A stretch of DNA of 35,081 bases from Bombilactobacillus apium (GCF_013385145.1 NZ_JABZEC010000009.1:1-35081); one strand, 5' to 3'; positions 11,873 to 20,939 are shown, counted from the stretch's first letter. The notes: a model not told the origin generated them from the letters alone. Program-made: numbers and translations.

Positions 11873-11879
11873 ATATAAT
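11850..11879 (+). promoter_or_regulatory. Candidate zwf promoter overlapping the yajC terminator
   Basis: TTGTGA at 11850-11855 and a consensus TATAAT at 11874-11879 are 18 bases apart. The -35 falls within the terminator hairpin. A start near 11886 would give a leader of about 60 bases before zwf. Confidence 0.5.
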
Positions 11880-11899
11880 TTGTCTAGAGGAGATAAGTT

Positions 11900-11929
11900 T
11901 TCTTGCAAGAATTTAGATGTCTTACAAGA
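11900..11929 (+). promoter_or_regulatory. Palindrome pair in the zwf leader, possible operator
   Basis: TTCTTGCAAGAA at 11900-11911 is a perfect 12-base palindrome. TCTTACAAGA at 11920-11929 is a one-mismatch version of its core. The two cores are 19 bases apart, close to two helical turns, and lie between the candidate promoter and the ribosome-binding site. The regulator is unknown, and no function is shown by the sequence itself. Confidence 0.3.
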
Positions 11930-11947
11930 GGTGGAGGAGATTAAGAA

Positions 11948-13423
11948 ATGGCACAAGAACAACGTGCAGTTTTTATTATTTTTGGCGGTTCAGGTGACTT
12001 GGCTCATCGTAAACTTTACCCGGCTTTATTTAAATTATATTTAAAAGGTTACTTGCGGAAACATTTTGCGGTTATTGGAACCGCACGAAGACCTTGGAGT
12101 CACGCTTATTTTCGGCAAACAGTGATGGATGCAGTCGAAAGTGATCTGGGTGACCAGGCTCAGATTGCTAGTTTTGTGGAGCATTTTTACTATCAGTCTC
12201 ACGATGTTAATGACTCAAAACATTATGTTGCTTTACGGCAATTGGCCCAACAGTTAAATGAAGAGTATCAGGCTGGCAATAATCAAATCTTCTATATGGC
12301 AATTGCTCCACGCTTTTTTGGAACGGTGGCCCAGCATTTAAATTCGGAGCAGCTATTAAATGAAAAAGGTTATAATCGGCTTGTGATTGAAAAGCCTTTT
12401 GGTAAAGATCTTGCGAGTGCTAAAGAGTTGAATGATTGCATTAATGCTACCTTTAAGGAAGAACAGATTTATCGGATTGATCATTATTTAGGTAAGGAAA
12501 TGGTGCAAGCTATTCCCGTTTTGCGCTTCACTAATCCCTTGTTGGAAGCTATTTGGAATAAAAACTACATTAGTAATGTCCAAATTACTCTGGCAGAGAC
12601 TTTGGGAGTTGGTGAACGAGCTGGCTACTATGAATCGGCTGGAGCTTTACGGGATATGGTTCAGAATCACACTTTACAGATTCTAGGACTATTAGCGATG
12701 GATCGTCCCCAAGCCTTTACTTCGGCTGCGGTTCATGAACAAAAAGAAAAGATTTTTCAATGTCTGCCCAACTATACTCCTGACCAAGTAGCAACAAATT
12801 TTGTGCGGGGACAATACGATCAGGATAGTCGCGGCCGTCAATTGGCTTATCGTCAGGCCGACAATGTCGCCGATGATTCACAAACCGAGACCTTTGTTGC
12901 CGGAAAAATCTTGTTAGATGATCCTCGTTGGCAGGGAGTACCTTTCTATGTGCGCACGGGCAAGCGCCTCCATCAAAAAGTAACTCGGATCGATTTAGTT
13001 TTAAAAGCACAAGCTGAAAATATTTTTGCGGATTATCAAAAACAACCCGTGGATCCGGAAGCAACTGTCTTAACTTTGATCATTGAGCCCCAACAAGAAC
13101 TGCGAATTAGTTTGAATACTACTCATCCCGGTTCTGGTCTAAAAAATTATCTTGAGACCTTAACTTTCCAACACTCCGAAGATGCCTTAGCTAACTCACA
13201 AGAGGCTTACGAAAAGTTATTGATTGATGTCTTATTGGGAGATCAGACTAATTTCACGAACTGGCAAGAACAAGCCGCAACTTGGAAATTTATTGACCAA
13301 ATTCGGCAAACTTGGGATCAGACTGCAGTCGACTTTCCGAACTATTACAGCAATAGTTTCGGTCCCCAGGCTAGCAATGAACTTTTAGAGCAAGATGGCC
13401 ATGCTTGGATTTGGAATGGTTAA
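11948..13423 (+). CDS. zwf: Glucose-6-phosphate 1-dehydrogenase
   Basis: A 491-residue enzyme that oxidises glucose 6-phosphate to 6-phosphogluconolactone, the entry to the oxidative pentose phosphate or phosphoketolase route and a source of NADPH. The N-terminal dinucleotide-binding motif is GGSGDLAHRKLYPALF. VIEKPFGKDL follows, and the substrate/active-site block RIDHYLGKE places D178 and H179. The likely catalytic base is H241 in QNHTLQ. Spacing of these residues agrees with Leuconostoc G6PD within one position. A GGAGGAG ribosome-binding site precedes ATG 11948. The gene has its own terminator-flanked promoter region and is followed 10 bases later by dinB. Confidence 0.97.
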   Translation: MAQEQRAVFIIFGGSGDLAHRKLYPALFKLYLKGYLRKHFAVIGTARRPWSHAYFRQTVMDAVESDLGDQAQIASFVEHFYYQSHDVNDSKHYVALRQLAQQLNEEYQAGNNQIFYMAIAPRFFGTVAQHLNSEQLLNEKGYNRLVIEKPFGKDLASAKELNDCINATFKEEQIYRIDHYLGKEMVQAIPVLRFTNPLLEAIWNKNYISNVQITLAETLGVGERAGYYESAGALRDMVQNHTLQILGLLAMDRPQAFTSAAVHEQKEKIFQCLPNYTPDQVATNFVRGQYDQDSRGRQLAYRQADNVADDSQTETFVAGKILLDDPRWQGVPFYVRTGKRLHQKVTRIDLVLKAQAENIFADYQKQPVDPEATVLTLIIEPQQELRISLNTTHPGSGLKNYLETLTFQHSEDALANSQEAYEKLLIDVLLGDQTNFTNWQEQAATWKFIDQIRQTWDQTAVDFPNYYSNSFGPQASNELLEQDGHAWIWNG

Positions 13424-13433
13424 GTGATTAGCG

Positions 13434-14546
13434 ATGAGTTTTCTGGAATTACCTTTAGTTGTTCACGATGACCGCCAAATTTTACATGTCGATATGGATG
13501 CTTTCTATGCTTCGGTAGAAGAAAGAGATCATCCGGCGTATCGTCAAAAAGCTTTAGTCGTAGCTCCTGATCCGCGACAGCACAACGGCCATGGAGTAAT
13601 TACGACCGCTAACTATCAAGCTCGCAAGTACGGTGTAGGTTCGGGAATGCCGGCTATTAAAGCTTTGGAACAAATCCCCGCCGCAAAACTACTATTTAAA
13701 CCACCGGATTTCTCCTTGTATCGGCAAGTTTCTGAACAGGTCCATGAGATTTTTAATCAAGTCACGCCAATTTGGGAACCTGTAGCTCTAGATGAAGCTT
13801 ATCTAGATGTGACTCAAAATAATTTAGGTCAAGCTGATCCGGTCCAGCTAGGACTCTTAATTCAACGAACCGTTTTACGTAAGTTGCAACTAACTTGTTC
13901 TATTGGGGTTTCCTACAATATGTTTTTAGCCAAAATGGCGTCAAATTATGCTAAACCCTTTGGCTTAACCGTGGTTCCTAGTAATCAAGCTAGTCAATTT
14001 TTGGCTCCGCTACCGGTGGCCCGTCTGCATGGTATTGGTAAAAAAATGCAAGAGCAATTAGCCGATTTAAATTTAAAAACGGTGCGCGACTTACAGAGTT
14101 TGAGTTTGGATTTTTTGGTCCAACATTGGGGAAGTGTGGGCTATTCTTTGTATCAACGGATTCGGGGAGTAGATAATCGCCCTGTGCAAGCTCAAAGAAC
14201 GAGAAAATCGATTGGTAAAGAGCGGACTTTTAATCGCCCAGTTTTTGCAGAAGGTGAAATCCAAAAAATTCTGCAAGAGTTAGCTGATCAAGTGGCTGAA
14301 GTCTTACAAAACAAACACTTACATGGAAAAACGGTAATTTTAAAAGTGCGGACGGTGGAGTTTGTAACTTGGACTCGACGCCAAACTCAGACTAAATTTT
14401 TACAAACTGCTCCGGCAATTTTAGCCGTCGTTCAAGAAATTCTGCAGACCTTGGATTTGCGAGAACAACCTTTACGCCTGTTAGGAATTACGGTCACTAA
14501 TTTACAACCGCAAAGTTTTACAGAAATCAATTTATTTGAGGAGTGA
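13434..14546 (+). CDS. dinB: DNA polymerase IV (Y-family translesion polymerase)
   Basis: A 370-residue Y-family polymerase. The catalytic acidic residues are D20 in HVDMDAFYASVEE and D120/E121 in LDEAYLD. CSIGVSYNMFLAKMASNYAKP contains the conserved fingers/palm segment, and RLHGIGKKM is the thumb helix-hairpin-helix. The little-finger domain fills the C-terminal third. EINLFEE at the extreme C terminus looks like a beta-clamp-binding peptide. The start at ATG 13434 has only a weak Shine-Dalgarno (AAGTGA), which may mean low expression or coupling to zwf. The C-terminal codons contain the GAGGAG ribosome-binding site of the next gene. Confidence 0.95.
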   Translation: MSFLELPLVVHDDRQILHVDMDAFYASVEERDHPAYRQKALVVAPDPRQHNGHGVITTANYQARKYGVGSGMPAIKALEQIPAAKLLFKPPDFSLYRQVSEQVHEIFNQVTPIWEPVALDEAYLDVTQNNLGQADPVQLGLLIQRTVLRKLQLTCSIGVSYNMFLAKMASNYAKPFGLTVVPSNQASQFLAPLPVARLHGIGKKMQEQLADLNLKTVRDLQSLSLDFLVQHWGSVGYSLYQRIRGVDNRPVQAQRTRKSIGKERTFNRPVFAEGEIQKILQELADQVAEVLQNKHLHGKTVILKVRTVEFVTWTRRQTQTKFLQTAPAILAVVQEILQTLDLREQPLRLLGITVTNLQPQSFTEINLFEE

Positions 14547-14551
14547 TTCTT

Positions 14552-15499
14552 ATGAATACTTTTGGTGAAATTATCGAGCAAATTCAAAAAGCATCCCAGA
14601 TTATTATTCACCGTCACCAAAACCCGGATCCAGATGCCTTGGGTTCTCAATTGGGATTAGCCCGAAGCATTCAAACTACTTATCCGGAAAAGACGGTTTT
14701 AATGGCCGGCGAAGGGGTGGGTGATTTGGACTGGATTGCGACGATGGATCAGGTGGCGGATGAATTGTATCCCCAAGCACTGGTAATTGTCGTTGATACG
14801 GCTAATCGTCCGCGGATTAGTGACCAACGTTATCAAAATGGTCAAAAGATTATCAAGATTGATCATCATCCCAATACTGATCCTTATGGCGATTGGCGTT
14901 ATGTAAATACAGAAGCTTCCAGTTGTGCAGAAATTATTGCCGACTTGATTAATGCGGCGGGCAATAATTTACAGTTAACCGATGAAGTGGCCCAAGCCCT
15001 ATATACAGGAATTGTTGGCGATACGGGACGTTTCTTATACCCTAGTACAAGCAGCCACACCTTGCATTTAGCTGCCCAATTGGTGAGCTATAATTTTCAG
15101 CCCCATTTGATTAACCAACAGATGGGACAATTGACTTTAAGTCAAGCTCGTCTGCAGGGCTATGCCTTTGAAAACTTGCAGATTGATGCTAGTGGGGCTG
15201 CTAAATTAGTGGTTTCGCAAGCGGTTTTGACCAAGTTAGGCTTAGACGCTAGTCAAGCGCATGCTATTGTAGGAACTCCGGGTCGTTTACAAGAAGTTCA
15301 TAGTTGGTTGATTGGGGTTCAAAAACCAAATCAAACTTATCGAGTTCACTTACGTTCGCAAGGTCCAGTGATTAATGAATTGGCCGCCCAACATGATGGT
15401 GGAGGACACCCTTTGGCTAGTGGTGCCAATGCTCAAGATGAAGCTGAATTAGAAGAGATTTTTCAAGCTCTAATTCAATTACAAAAACAAGAAAACTAG
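14552..15499 (+). CDS. nrnA: DHH-family bifunctional oligoribonuclease / pAp phosphatase NrnA
   Basis: A 315-residue DHH/DHHA1 phosphoesterase. The N-terminal domain has HRHQNPDPDALGSQ (H20, H22, D26, D28), VVDTAN, the DHH motif in KIDHHPNTD, and GIVGDTGRF. The DHHA1 domain ends with GGGHPLASGA. NrnA degrades 2-5 nucleotide RNA fragments and dephosphorylates pAp. ATG 14552 lies 8 bases after GAGGAG; the GTG at 14543 uses the last base of that ribosome-binding site and is less likely. The gene follows dinB closely and lies 9 bases before the helicase gene, so helicase and nanoRNase may be coexpressed for RNA turnover, though that link is inference. Confidence 0.93.
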   Translation: MNTFGEIIEQIQKASQIIIHRHQNPDPDALGSQLGLARSIQTTYPEKTVLMAGEGVGDLDWIATMDQVADELYPQALVIVVDTANRPRISDQRYQNGQKIIKIDHHPNTDPYGDWRYVNTEASSCAEIIADLINAAGNNLQLTDEVAQALYTGIVGDTGRFLYPSTSSHTLHLAAQLVSYNFQPHLINQQMGQLTLSQARLQGYAFENLQIDASGAAKLVVSQAVLTKLGLDASQAHAIVGTPGRLQEVHSWLIGVQKPNQTYRVHLRSQGPVINELAAQHDGGGHPLASGANAQDEAELEEIFQALIQLQKQEN

Positions 15500-15508
15500 A
15501 GGTGACCT

Positions 15509-16855
15509 ATGGCTCATTTTGCTGACTATCATTTTACAGATGCATTACAAACAGCCTTAACTAAGATTAACTTTACTAAACCGACCCCGGTCCAAGAACG
15601 GGTGATTCCGTTAGTGAATGCGGGACATGACGTTATTGCTCAAGCCCAAACTGGTAGTGGGAAAACTCATGCCTATTTGTTGCCACTTTTTAACAAATTG
15701 ACGGCGACAACAGAAGTTCAGTTAGTGATTACTGCCCCAAGCCGAGAACTAGCCTATCAGATTCGAACCGCTGCCCGCCAACTATTAGAGACGACGTCTT
15801 TTCAAATCGGTTTTTATGTCGGAGGAACTGATAAAGAACAGCAGATTAAACATTTGCATCAGCAACAACCGCAAGTAGTCATTGGCACTCCGGGACGAAT
15901 CTTAGATTTGATTAAACATCACCATTTGTTAGTCCATACGGCGCATAGTTTCGTGGTTGATGAGGCCGATATGACTTTGGATATGGGCTTTCTACATGAT
16001 GTTGACCAAATTGCTAGTAGCTTGCCCGAACATTTACAAACTTTAGTCTTTTCAGCTACGATTCCCGAAAAGCTCCAGCCATTTTTGAAAAAATATCTCT
16101 ATCAACCAAAAATGGTCGCCTTGGAAGTTCCCCATTTAATTGCTCCGACAATTACGAATTGGGCGCTCTTTACTAAGGGACGAGATCGAAAAGCTGTTTT
16201 GTATGATTTTTTGACTTTAGGTCAACCTTATCTAGCTTTAATTTTTGCTAATACCCGGCGCTCGGTAGAAGAAATTTACCATTATTTAACCGAGCAAGGA
16301 CTCAAAGTCGCTTGTTTACATGGGGGCTTGTCGGCTCGTCAGCGGCGGCGGACGATGCGCGAAATTGAACAGCTAGATTATCAATTTGTAGTTGCTTCTG
16401 ATTTAGCTGCTCGGGGAATTGATTTACCCGGAGTTTCTCATGTGATCAATGCAGAAATTCCGCACGATGATGATTTCTTTATCCACCGTGTCGGTCGGAC
16501 TGGCCGGAATCAAATGACGGGAATCGCGGTCACCTTGTATGGTCCTGATGAAGAAAATCAAATTGCTCACTTGGAGCATTTAGGAATTAAATTTACTCCC
16601 AAAGAAATTAAGAATCACGGACTCCAAGATTATCATCCCCACGATCGTCGTTTGCAGCGGCAAGCAAAAAATCAGGCCCTAGATCCTAAACTCAAGGGTC
16701 TCGTTAAAAAGCAACAACAAAAGAAGAAACCTGGTTACCGCAAGAAAATTAAACAGGCGATTAAAGGTGAACAACAACGCCAAAGAAAGTTAGAGCAACG
16801 AGCCCAACGACAACAACAAAAGAAAAAAAATCGGATGAAAAATTCCTCTTTTTAA
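15509..16855 (+). CDS. cshB: DEAD-box RNA helicase, CshB-like
   Basis: A 448-residue ATP-dependent RNA helicase. The Q motif is in FTKPTPVQERVIP, motif I is AQTGSGKT at 46-53, motif Ia PSRELAYQ, GTPGRI, motif II DEAD at 151-154, and motif III SAT. Domain 2 has IFANTR, HGGLSARQRR, ASDLAARGIDLPGV and the arginine fingers in HRVGRTGR. The last 70 residues are a Lys/Gln-rich basic tail, typical of RNA-annealing extensions. The size and tail fit the CshB/YqfR group involved in cold-shock RNA remodelling and ribosome assembly. The subfamily name is less certain than the enzyme class. Confidence 0.9.
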   Translation: MAHFADYHFTDALQTALTKINFTKPTPVQERVIPLVNAGHDVIAQAQTGSGKTHAYLLPLFNKLTATTEVQLVITAPSRELAYQIRTAARQLLETTSFQIGFYVGGTDKEQQIKHLHQQQPQVVIGTPGRILDLIKHHHLLVHTAHSFVVDEADMTLDMGFLHDVDQIASSLPEHLQTLVFSATIPEKLQPFLKKYLYQPKMVALEVPHLIAPTITNWALFTKGRDRKAVLYDFLTLGQPYLALIFANTRRSVEEIYHYLTEQGLKVACLHGGLSARQRRRTMREIEQLDYQFVVASDLAARGIDLPGVSHVINAEIPHDDDFFIHRVGRTGRNQMTGIAVTLYGPDEENQIAHLEHLGIKFTPKEIKNHGLQDYHPHDRRLQRQAKNQALDPKLKGLVKKQQQKKKPGYRKKIKQAIKGEQQRQRKLEQRAQRQQQKKKNRMKNSSF

Positions 16856-16916
16856 AAAAATGATTTACTGGGGAAGTTCTAGCAATTTTGGACTAGAAGC
16901 TGCCCTAAACAAGTGA

Positions 16917-16945
16917 TTGACTTTTAAACTATTTAAAATTATGAT
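16917..16945 (+). promoter_or_regulatory. alaS promoter
   Basis: TTGACT at 16917-16922 and TATGAT at 16940-16945 are separated by 17 bases. The pair is placed correctly to start the T-box leader near 16952. Confidence 0.7.
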
Positions 16946-16951
16946 AATGAA

Positions 16952-17133
16952 GGATATATTATTAAAAAGTTTTTCTGTGTAGCGAGGGCAAGTTGGTGTG
17001 AGTGCCTAGGAGAACCTTTAATAATGCTACCAGAAGCTAATTGAGAATGATAATTGAGAGGCAAACGACAAAATCGTTGCAAACAAGGTGGTACCGCGCA
17101 TGGGCGTCCTTGACAAGCAACGATTTTGTTTTT
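16952..17133 (+). promoter_or_regulatory. Alanine T-box riboswitch with terminator
   Basis: The T-box sequence AAGGTGGTACCGCG lies at 17085-17098; its TGG would pair with the NCCA end of uncharged tRNA. A GCT alanine codon at 17026-17028, followed by A, is the likely specifier. Upstream, AGGGCA/TGCCT arms enclosing GTTGGTGTGAG match the distal part of stem I. The terminator is a 13-bp stem, ACAAAATCGTTGC at 17068-17080 with GCAACGATTTTGT at 17117-17129, followed by T residues. Its 5' arm and loop contain the T-box, so the antiterminator and terminator are mutually exclusive. Uncharged tRNA-Ala is therefore expected to switch on alaS. The exact 5' end is inferred from the promoter. Confidence 0.92.
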
Positions 17134-17149
17134 AGTTGGAGGAAGAATA

Positions 17150-19795
17150 ATGAAGCAAATGAGTAGCGCCGCTGTGCGCCAGATGTTTTTGGATTTCTTT
17201 AAAAGCAAAGGTCATACAATTGAACCAAGTGCCCCATTAGTGCCCAAAGATGACCCCACACTATTGTGGATTAATTCCGGTGTAGCTACGATGAAGAAAT
17301 ATTTCGATGGTGAAATTATTCCGAAAAATCCGCGGCTGACCTCCGCCCAAAAAAGTATTCGGACTAATGATATTGAAAATGTTGGGCATACGGCTCGTCA
17401 CCAAACTTTCTTTGAAATGTTAGGAAACTTTTCTGTGGGAGATTATTTTAAGGATCAAGCGGTAGCCTATGCTTGGGAATTTTTAACTAGTCCCCAATGG
17501 TTAGATTTTGACCCAGAAAAGTTATATATGACTATTTATCCCAAAGATGAAACCGCCTATAATTGCTGGATTAAGCAGGGAGTTGATCCGAGTCATATTT
17601 ACCGCTTAGAAGATAACTTTTGGGATATTGGGGTTGGTCCTAGTGGTCCCGATTCAGAAATTTTTTATGACCGTGGTCAAGAAAATAATGATGTTGCCCT
17701 TGATGATCCAGAAAATTACCCTGGTGGGGAAAATGCTCGTTATTTGGAAATTTGGAATTTAGTCTTTTCTCAATTTAATCATTTACCGGATGGCCGCTTT
17801 GTCGATCAACCGCATAAGAATATTGATACGGGAATGGGCTTAGAACGAATTGTTTCCGTAATTCAAGATGCACCAACCAACTTTGAAACTGACTTATTCT
17901 TGCCGATTATTCAGGCGACGGAAAAACTCAGTGCCCAGAAGACTTATGGTGTAGACAAAGATGATGATATTGCCTTTAAGATTATTGCTGACCATGCTCG
18001 AGCAGTAACTTTTGCGATTGGTGATGGCGCTTTGCCTTCTAATGAGGGTCGCGGCTATGTTTTGCGCCGCTTAATTCGGCGGGCCAGCCTAAATGGTCGG
18101 AAGTTAGGGATTCAAGGTTCCTTCTTAGCCCAATTAGTGCCCATAGTTGGTCAGATTATGGAGAGCTACTATCCGGAAGTTTTACAACAAAAAGATTTCA
18201 TTGCAAAAGTTATTGCGACGGAAGAAGAACGTTTTTCGGAAACCCTAAATGAAGGTTTAGCCTTACTAAAAGCGGAAATTGACCAAGTTAAGGCACAAAA
18301 ACAGACGGTTTTGCAGGGAGATGTCGCCTTTAAACTCTTTGACACCTATGGTTTCCCTTATGAATTAACAGTTGAGTCTGCTGGAGAAGCTGGTTTAACA
18401 GTTGATCAAGCTGGCTTTGACGCCCAAATGCAAGCCCAAAAAGACCGGGCCCGGAAGGCGCGGGGGGACCGGCAGTCCATGGGATCACAAGATGAATTAT
18501 TGATGGATATCAAAACCCCGAGCCAATTTGTGGGTTACGATCATTTAGAAGTTGCAGGAGCTCAGTTACAGAATATTATTGTCGCTGATGCCCAAGTCGA
18601 TCAAGTAACGACCGGTTCAGCACAGGTGATTTTTGATCAAACACCATTTTATGCCGAAATGGGTGGTCAAGTGGGTGATTTAGGACAGATCTTGGCTAGT
18701 GATGGAACCCTTGTTGCTCAGGTGGTAGACGTTCAGCATGCTCCTAATGGCCAAAACTTGCATTCTTTGCAAGTCCAAGCTCCCTTAACAGTCGGTGAGC
18801 GCTATACTTTAGCTATCGATGCCGATTTTCGGAAAAAAGTTCGGCGAAATCATACGGCAACACACTTGTTAGATCAGGCTCTGCGCAATATTTTGGGCGA
18901 GCATACTCATCAAGCTGGCTCATTAGTTGAACCAGATTACTTGCGTTTTGACTTTACAAGTTTGGAAAAAGTAACCCCCGAACAGTTACAACAAATTGAG
19001 CAATTGGTTAATGAACAAATTTGGCAGGAGATTCCGGTTGAAACTATTGAAACTGATCTGGAAACCGCCAAAAAAATGGGCGCAATCGCCTTATTTGATA
19101 ATAAATATGGCGATCAAGTCCGCGTCGTCAAGATTAGTGACTTCTCACTAGAGCTTTGCGGGGGAACTCATGTTCAAAATACAGCGGAAATTGGAATCTT
19201 CAAGATTACAGCGGAAACGGCTGTTGGAGCTGGAGTTCGGAGAATCACCGCGGTTACCAGTCAAGCTGCTTTCCAATATTATGAAGAACAAGGACAGTAT
19301 TTAACTGCGGTCCAACAAGAATTGAAAGTTCCGCAAGCTCAAGGACTCTTGGACAAGGTAGTTCAACTAGAGACAGAATTAAAGACCAGCCAAAAGCAAT
19401 TACAAGAATTACAGGCCCAAGCGGCTCAACAACAAGCTAGTTCTTTATTAGATCAAGTTGAGACCGTAGGTAATTACCGTTTGGTAACCGCGATTGTTTC
19501 CGCTTCAAATATGAATGAACTCCGGCAAATTGCAGATACTTGGAAACAAAAAGCCAGCTCTGATATTTTAGTTTTAGGAGCTAAGTTAGGCACGAAAGCC
19601 AACTTGTTAGTTGCTGTGAATCCAAAAGTTCAAGTGGCTGAATTACAAGCTAATAGTTTAATTAAAGCCATTGCTCCGGCAATTGCCGGCGGTGGCGGTG
19701 GCCGAGCTGATTTGGCTCAAGCAGGTGGTAAAAATGCTGCCGGCTTGCAAGAAGCTTTACAAAAAGCACATACTTTAATTGCCGCAGCAGAGTAA
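17150..19795 (+). CDS. alaS: Alanine--tRNA ligase
   Basis: An 881-residue class II aminoacyl-tRNA synthetase. The catalytic domain opens with VRQMFLDFFKSKGH and contains the motif regions around RHQTFFEMLGNFSVGDYF and DTGMGLERI. The editing domain carries the zinc ligands H568 and H572 (HTATH) and C670 and H674 (CGGTH). A coiled-coil and C-Ala domain end with a glycine-rich GGGGGGRADLAQAGG segment. ATG 17150 follows GGAGGAA at a proper distance; upstream in-frame codons back to 17126 belong to the terminator of the T-box. Control is by that T-box. The next gene is ireB, with a gap of about 106 bases. Confidence 0.98.
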   Translation: MKQMSSAAVRQMFLDFFKSKGHTIEPSAPLVPKDDPTLLWINSGVATMKKYFDGEIIPKNPRLTSAQKSIRTNDIENVGHTARHQTFFEMLGNFSVGDYFKDQAVAYAWEFLTSPQWLDFDPEKLYMTIYPKDETAYNCWIKQGVDPSHIYRLEDNFWDIGVGPSGPDSEIFYDRGQENNDVALDDPENYPGGENARYLEIWNLVFSQFNHLPDGRFVDQPHKNIDTGMGLERIVSVIQDAPTNFETDLFLPIIQATEKLSAQKTYGVDKDDDIAFKIIADHARAVTFAIGDGALPSNEGRGYVLRRLIRRASLNGRKLGIQGSFLAQLVPIVGQIMESYYPEVLQQKDFIAKVIATEEERFSETLNEGLALLKAEIDQVKAQKQTVLQGDVAFKLFDTYGFPYELTVESAGEAGLTVDQAGFDAQMQAQKDRARKARGDRQSMGSQDELLMDIKTPSQFVGYDHLEVAGAQLQNIIVADAQVDQVTTGSAQVIFDQTPFYAEMGGQVGDLGQILASDGTLVAQVVDVQHAPNGQNLHSLQVQAPLTVGERYTLAIDADFRKKVRRNHTATHLLDQALRNILGEHTHQAGSLVEPDYLRFDFTSLEKVTPEQLQQIEQLVNEQIWQEIPVETIETDLETAKKMGAIALFDNKYGDQVRVVKISDFSLELCGGTHVQNTAEIGIFKITAETAVGAGVRRITAVTSQAAFQYYEEQGQYLTAVQQELKVPQAQGLLDKVVQLETELKTSQKQLQELQAQAAQQQASSLLDQVETVGNYRLVTAIVSASNMNELRQIADTWKQKASSDILVLGAKLGTKANLLVAVNPKVQVAELQANSLIKAIAPAIAGGGGGRADLAQAGGKNAAGLQEALQKAHTLIAAAE

Positions 19796-19831
19796 ACTCT
19801 TTTAGGATTGATAAAAAGACTGGCACAAAAT

Positions 19832-19860
19832 TTGTCACTAAATTGTAATAGTGCTAGACT
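19832..19860 (+). promoter_or_regulatory. Candidate promoter of the ireB-ruvX-yrzB unit
   Basis: TTGTCA at 19832-19837 and TAGACT at 19855-19860 are 17 bases apart, about 40 bases upstream of the ireB start. The -10 is only a moderate match. No clear terminator for alaS is visible in this gap, so readthrough from alaS is also possible. Confidence 0.35.
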
Positions 19861-19901
19861 ACGTTTTTGAGTATGATTAATTGAGAAGAGGGGTGTAGCT
19901 T

Positions 19902-20168
19902 GTGAGTTTGTTAGATAATACAATGAGTTTTGACTTTAATGATAGTCGTCGTCAAGATATTCGAGATACCTTGCAGGGGGTTTATCAGGCATTAGAGGAA
20001 AAGGGCTATAATCCAATTAATCAAATAGTAGGATATTTGTTATCAGGGGATCCCGCCTATATTCCGCGGTATAATGATGCGCGAAATTTGATTTTAAAGC
20101 ACGAACGCGATGAAATTATTGAAGAATTGGTTCGTTCTTATTTAAAGACGGAGGATAACCATTCTTGA
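19902..20168 (+). CDS. ireB: IreB-family regulatory phosphoprotein (DUF965/UPF0297)
   Basis: An 88-residue protein of the IreB/YrzL family. In Enterococcus faecalis IreB is a substrate of the PASTA kinase IreK and tunes cephalosporin resistance. The highly conserved block [17 protein letters not shown], then [12 protein letters not shown] and ERDEIIEEL, is present. The N-terminal segment contains Thr7, in the region phosphorylated in the enterococcal protein. GTG 19902 lies 6 bases after GAGGGGTG. The stop overlaps the TTG start of ruvX by four bases. The ireB-ruvX-yrzB order after alaS is a conserved Firmicutes cluster. Confidence 0.94.
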   Translation: MSLLDNTMSFDFNDSRRQDIRDTLQGVYQALEEKGYNPINQIVGYLLSGDPAYIPRYNDARNLILKHERDEIIEELVRSYLKTEDNHS

Positions 20169-20602
20169 GATTAATGGGATTAGATGTTGGTTCTAGGACG
20201 GTCGGAATTGCCGTGAGCGACCTTTTGGGCTGGACTGCTCAAGGGGTAGAGATTATTCGAATTAATGAGGATCAGGCTGACTTTGGCTTGGATCGCTTGG
20301 CGGAACTTGTCGATCAATACCAAGTTGAGAAATTTGTAGTTGGTTTACCCAAAAATATGGACAACAGTTTGGGTGAAAGAGCTGAAAAATCCCAAGCTTA
20401 TGGGAAAATGGTTACCGATTTCTTCGAGTTGCCAGTTGATTTTATTGATGAACGTCTGACCACCGTTCAAGCGGAACGGATGTTAATTGAAGAAGCCGAT
20501 ATTTCTCGGCAAAAAAGACACAAAGTTATTGATGAATTAGCAGCAGTGATGATTTTACAGAGCTATTTGGATCGCGCGTCTTACCAAGCAAAAAATAATT
20601 AA
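20165..20602 (+). CDS. ruvX: Holliday junction resolvase-like nuclease RuvX/YqgF
   Basis: A 145-residue RNase H-fold nuclease. The first strand carries D7 in [32 protein letters not shown] and [10 protein letters not shown] follow, and the C-terminal acidic pair lies in [10 protein letters not shown]. In E. coli YqgF acts in 16S rRNA 5' end maturation; a role as a Holliday junction resolvase is proposed but less certain. The TTG at 20165 is preferred: GGAGG at 20150-20154 is 10 bases away, while the first in-frame ATG (20174) is too distant. It overlaps ireB and is followed by yrzB after 10 bases. Confidence 0.93.
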   Translation: MRLMGLDVGSRTVGIAVSDLLGWTAQGVEIIRINEDQADFGLDRLAELVDQYQVEKFVVGLPKNMDNSLGERAEKSQAYGKMVTDFFELPVDFIDERLTTVQAERMLIEEADISRQKRHKVIDELAAVMILQSYLDRASYQAKNN

Positions 20603-20612
20603 AGGAGTCTTT

Positions 20613-20909
20613 ATGACAGAGAAACCAAAACCCAATGATCAAACCGTAGTTTTAAGTGATGATCAAGGACACGAGGAAACTTATAATATTTTATTCACTT
20701 TTGAGTCAGAAGACTATGGTAAATCCTACGTCTTGTTATATCGGGCAGCGGATGAAGATGATGAAGAAATTGAAATCCAAGCTTTCAGCTTTCAACCAGC
20801 AGCCGATGATACCGTCTTGGCGGGTGATTTAGAGCCAATTACTGATGATGCTGAATGGGATATGGTCCAAGAAGTATTGAATACTTTTTCCGCAACCGAT
20901 GGTGAGTAA
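20613..20909 (+). CDS. yrzB: DUF1292 family protein YrzB
   Basis: A 98-residue acidic protein of the DUF1292 family (UPF0473), function unknown. The typical pattern is visible: a beta-rich centre with YNILFTFESEDYGKSYVLLY, a very acidic DEDDEEIEI turn, and a C-terminal WDMVQEVLNTF helix. It has a good AAAGGAG ribosome-binding site. It belongs to the conserved alaS-ireB-ruvX-yrzB neighbourhood, which suggests a shared role in translation or envelope stress signalling, but this is context only. Confidence 0.92.
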   Translation: MTEKPKPNDQTVVLSDDQGHEETYNILFTFESEDYGKSYVLLYRAADEDDEEIEIQAFSFQPAADDTVLAGDLEPITDDAEWDMVQEVLNTFSATDGE

Positions 20910-20939
20910 TTAATTTAAAGGCAAGATTAGGATGTTAGT

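Noticed and set aside
12717-13064. Minus-strand 115-codon frame inside zwf
   Set aside because: It lies wholly within a clear glucose-6-phosphate dehydrogenase gene and has no family resemblance.
16870-16906. Imperfect inverted repeat TTCTAG/CTAGAA after the helicase gene as a terminator
   Set aside because: Only about 6 bp pair continuously and no T-tract follows.
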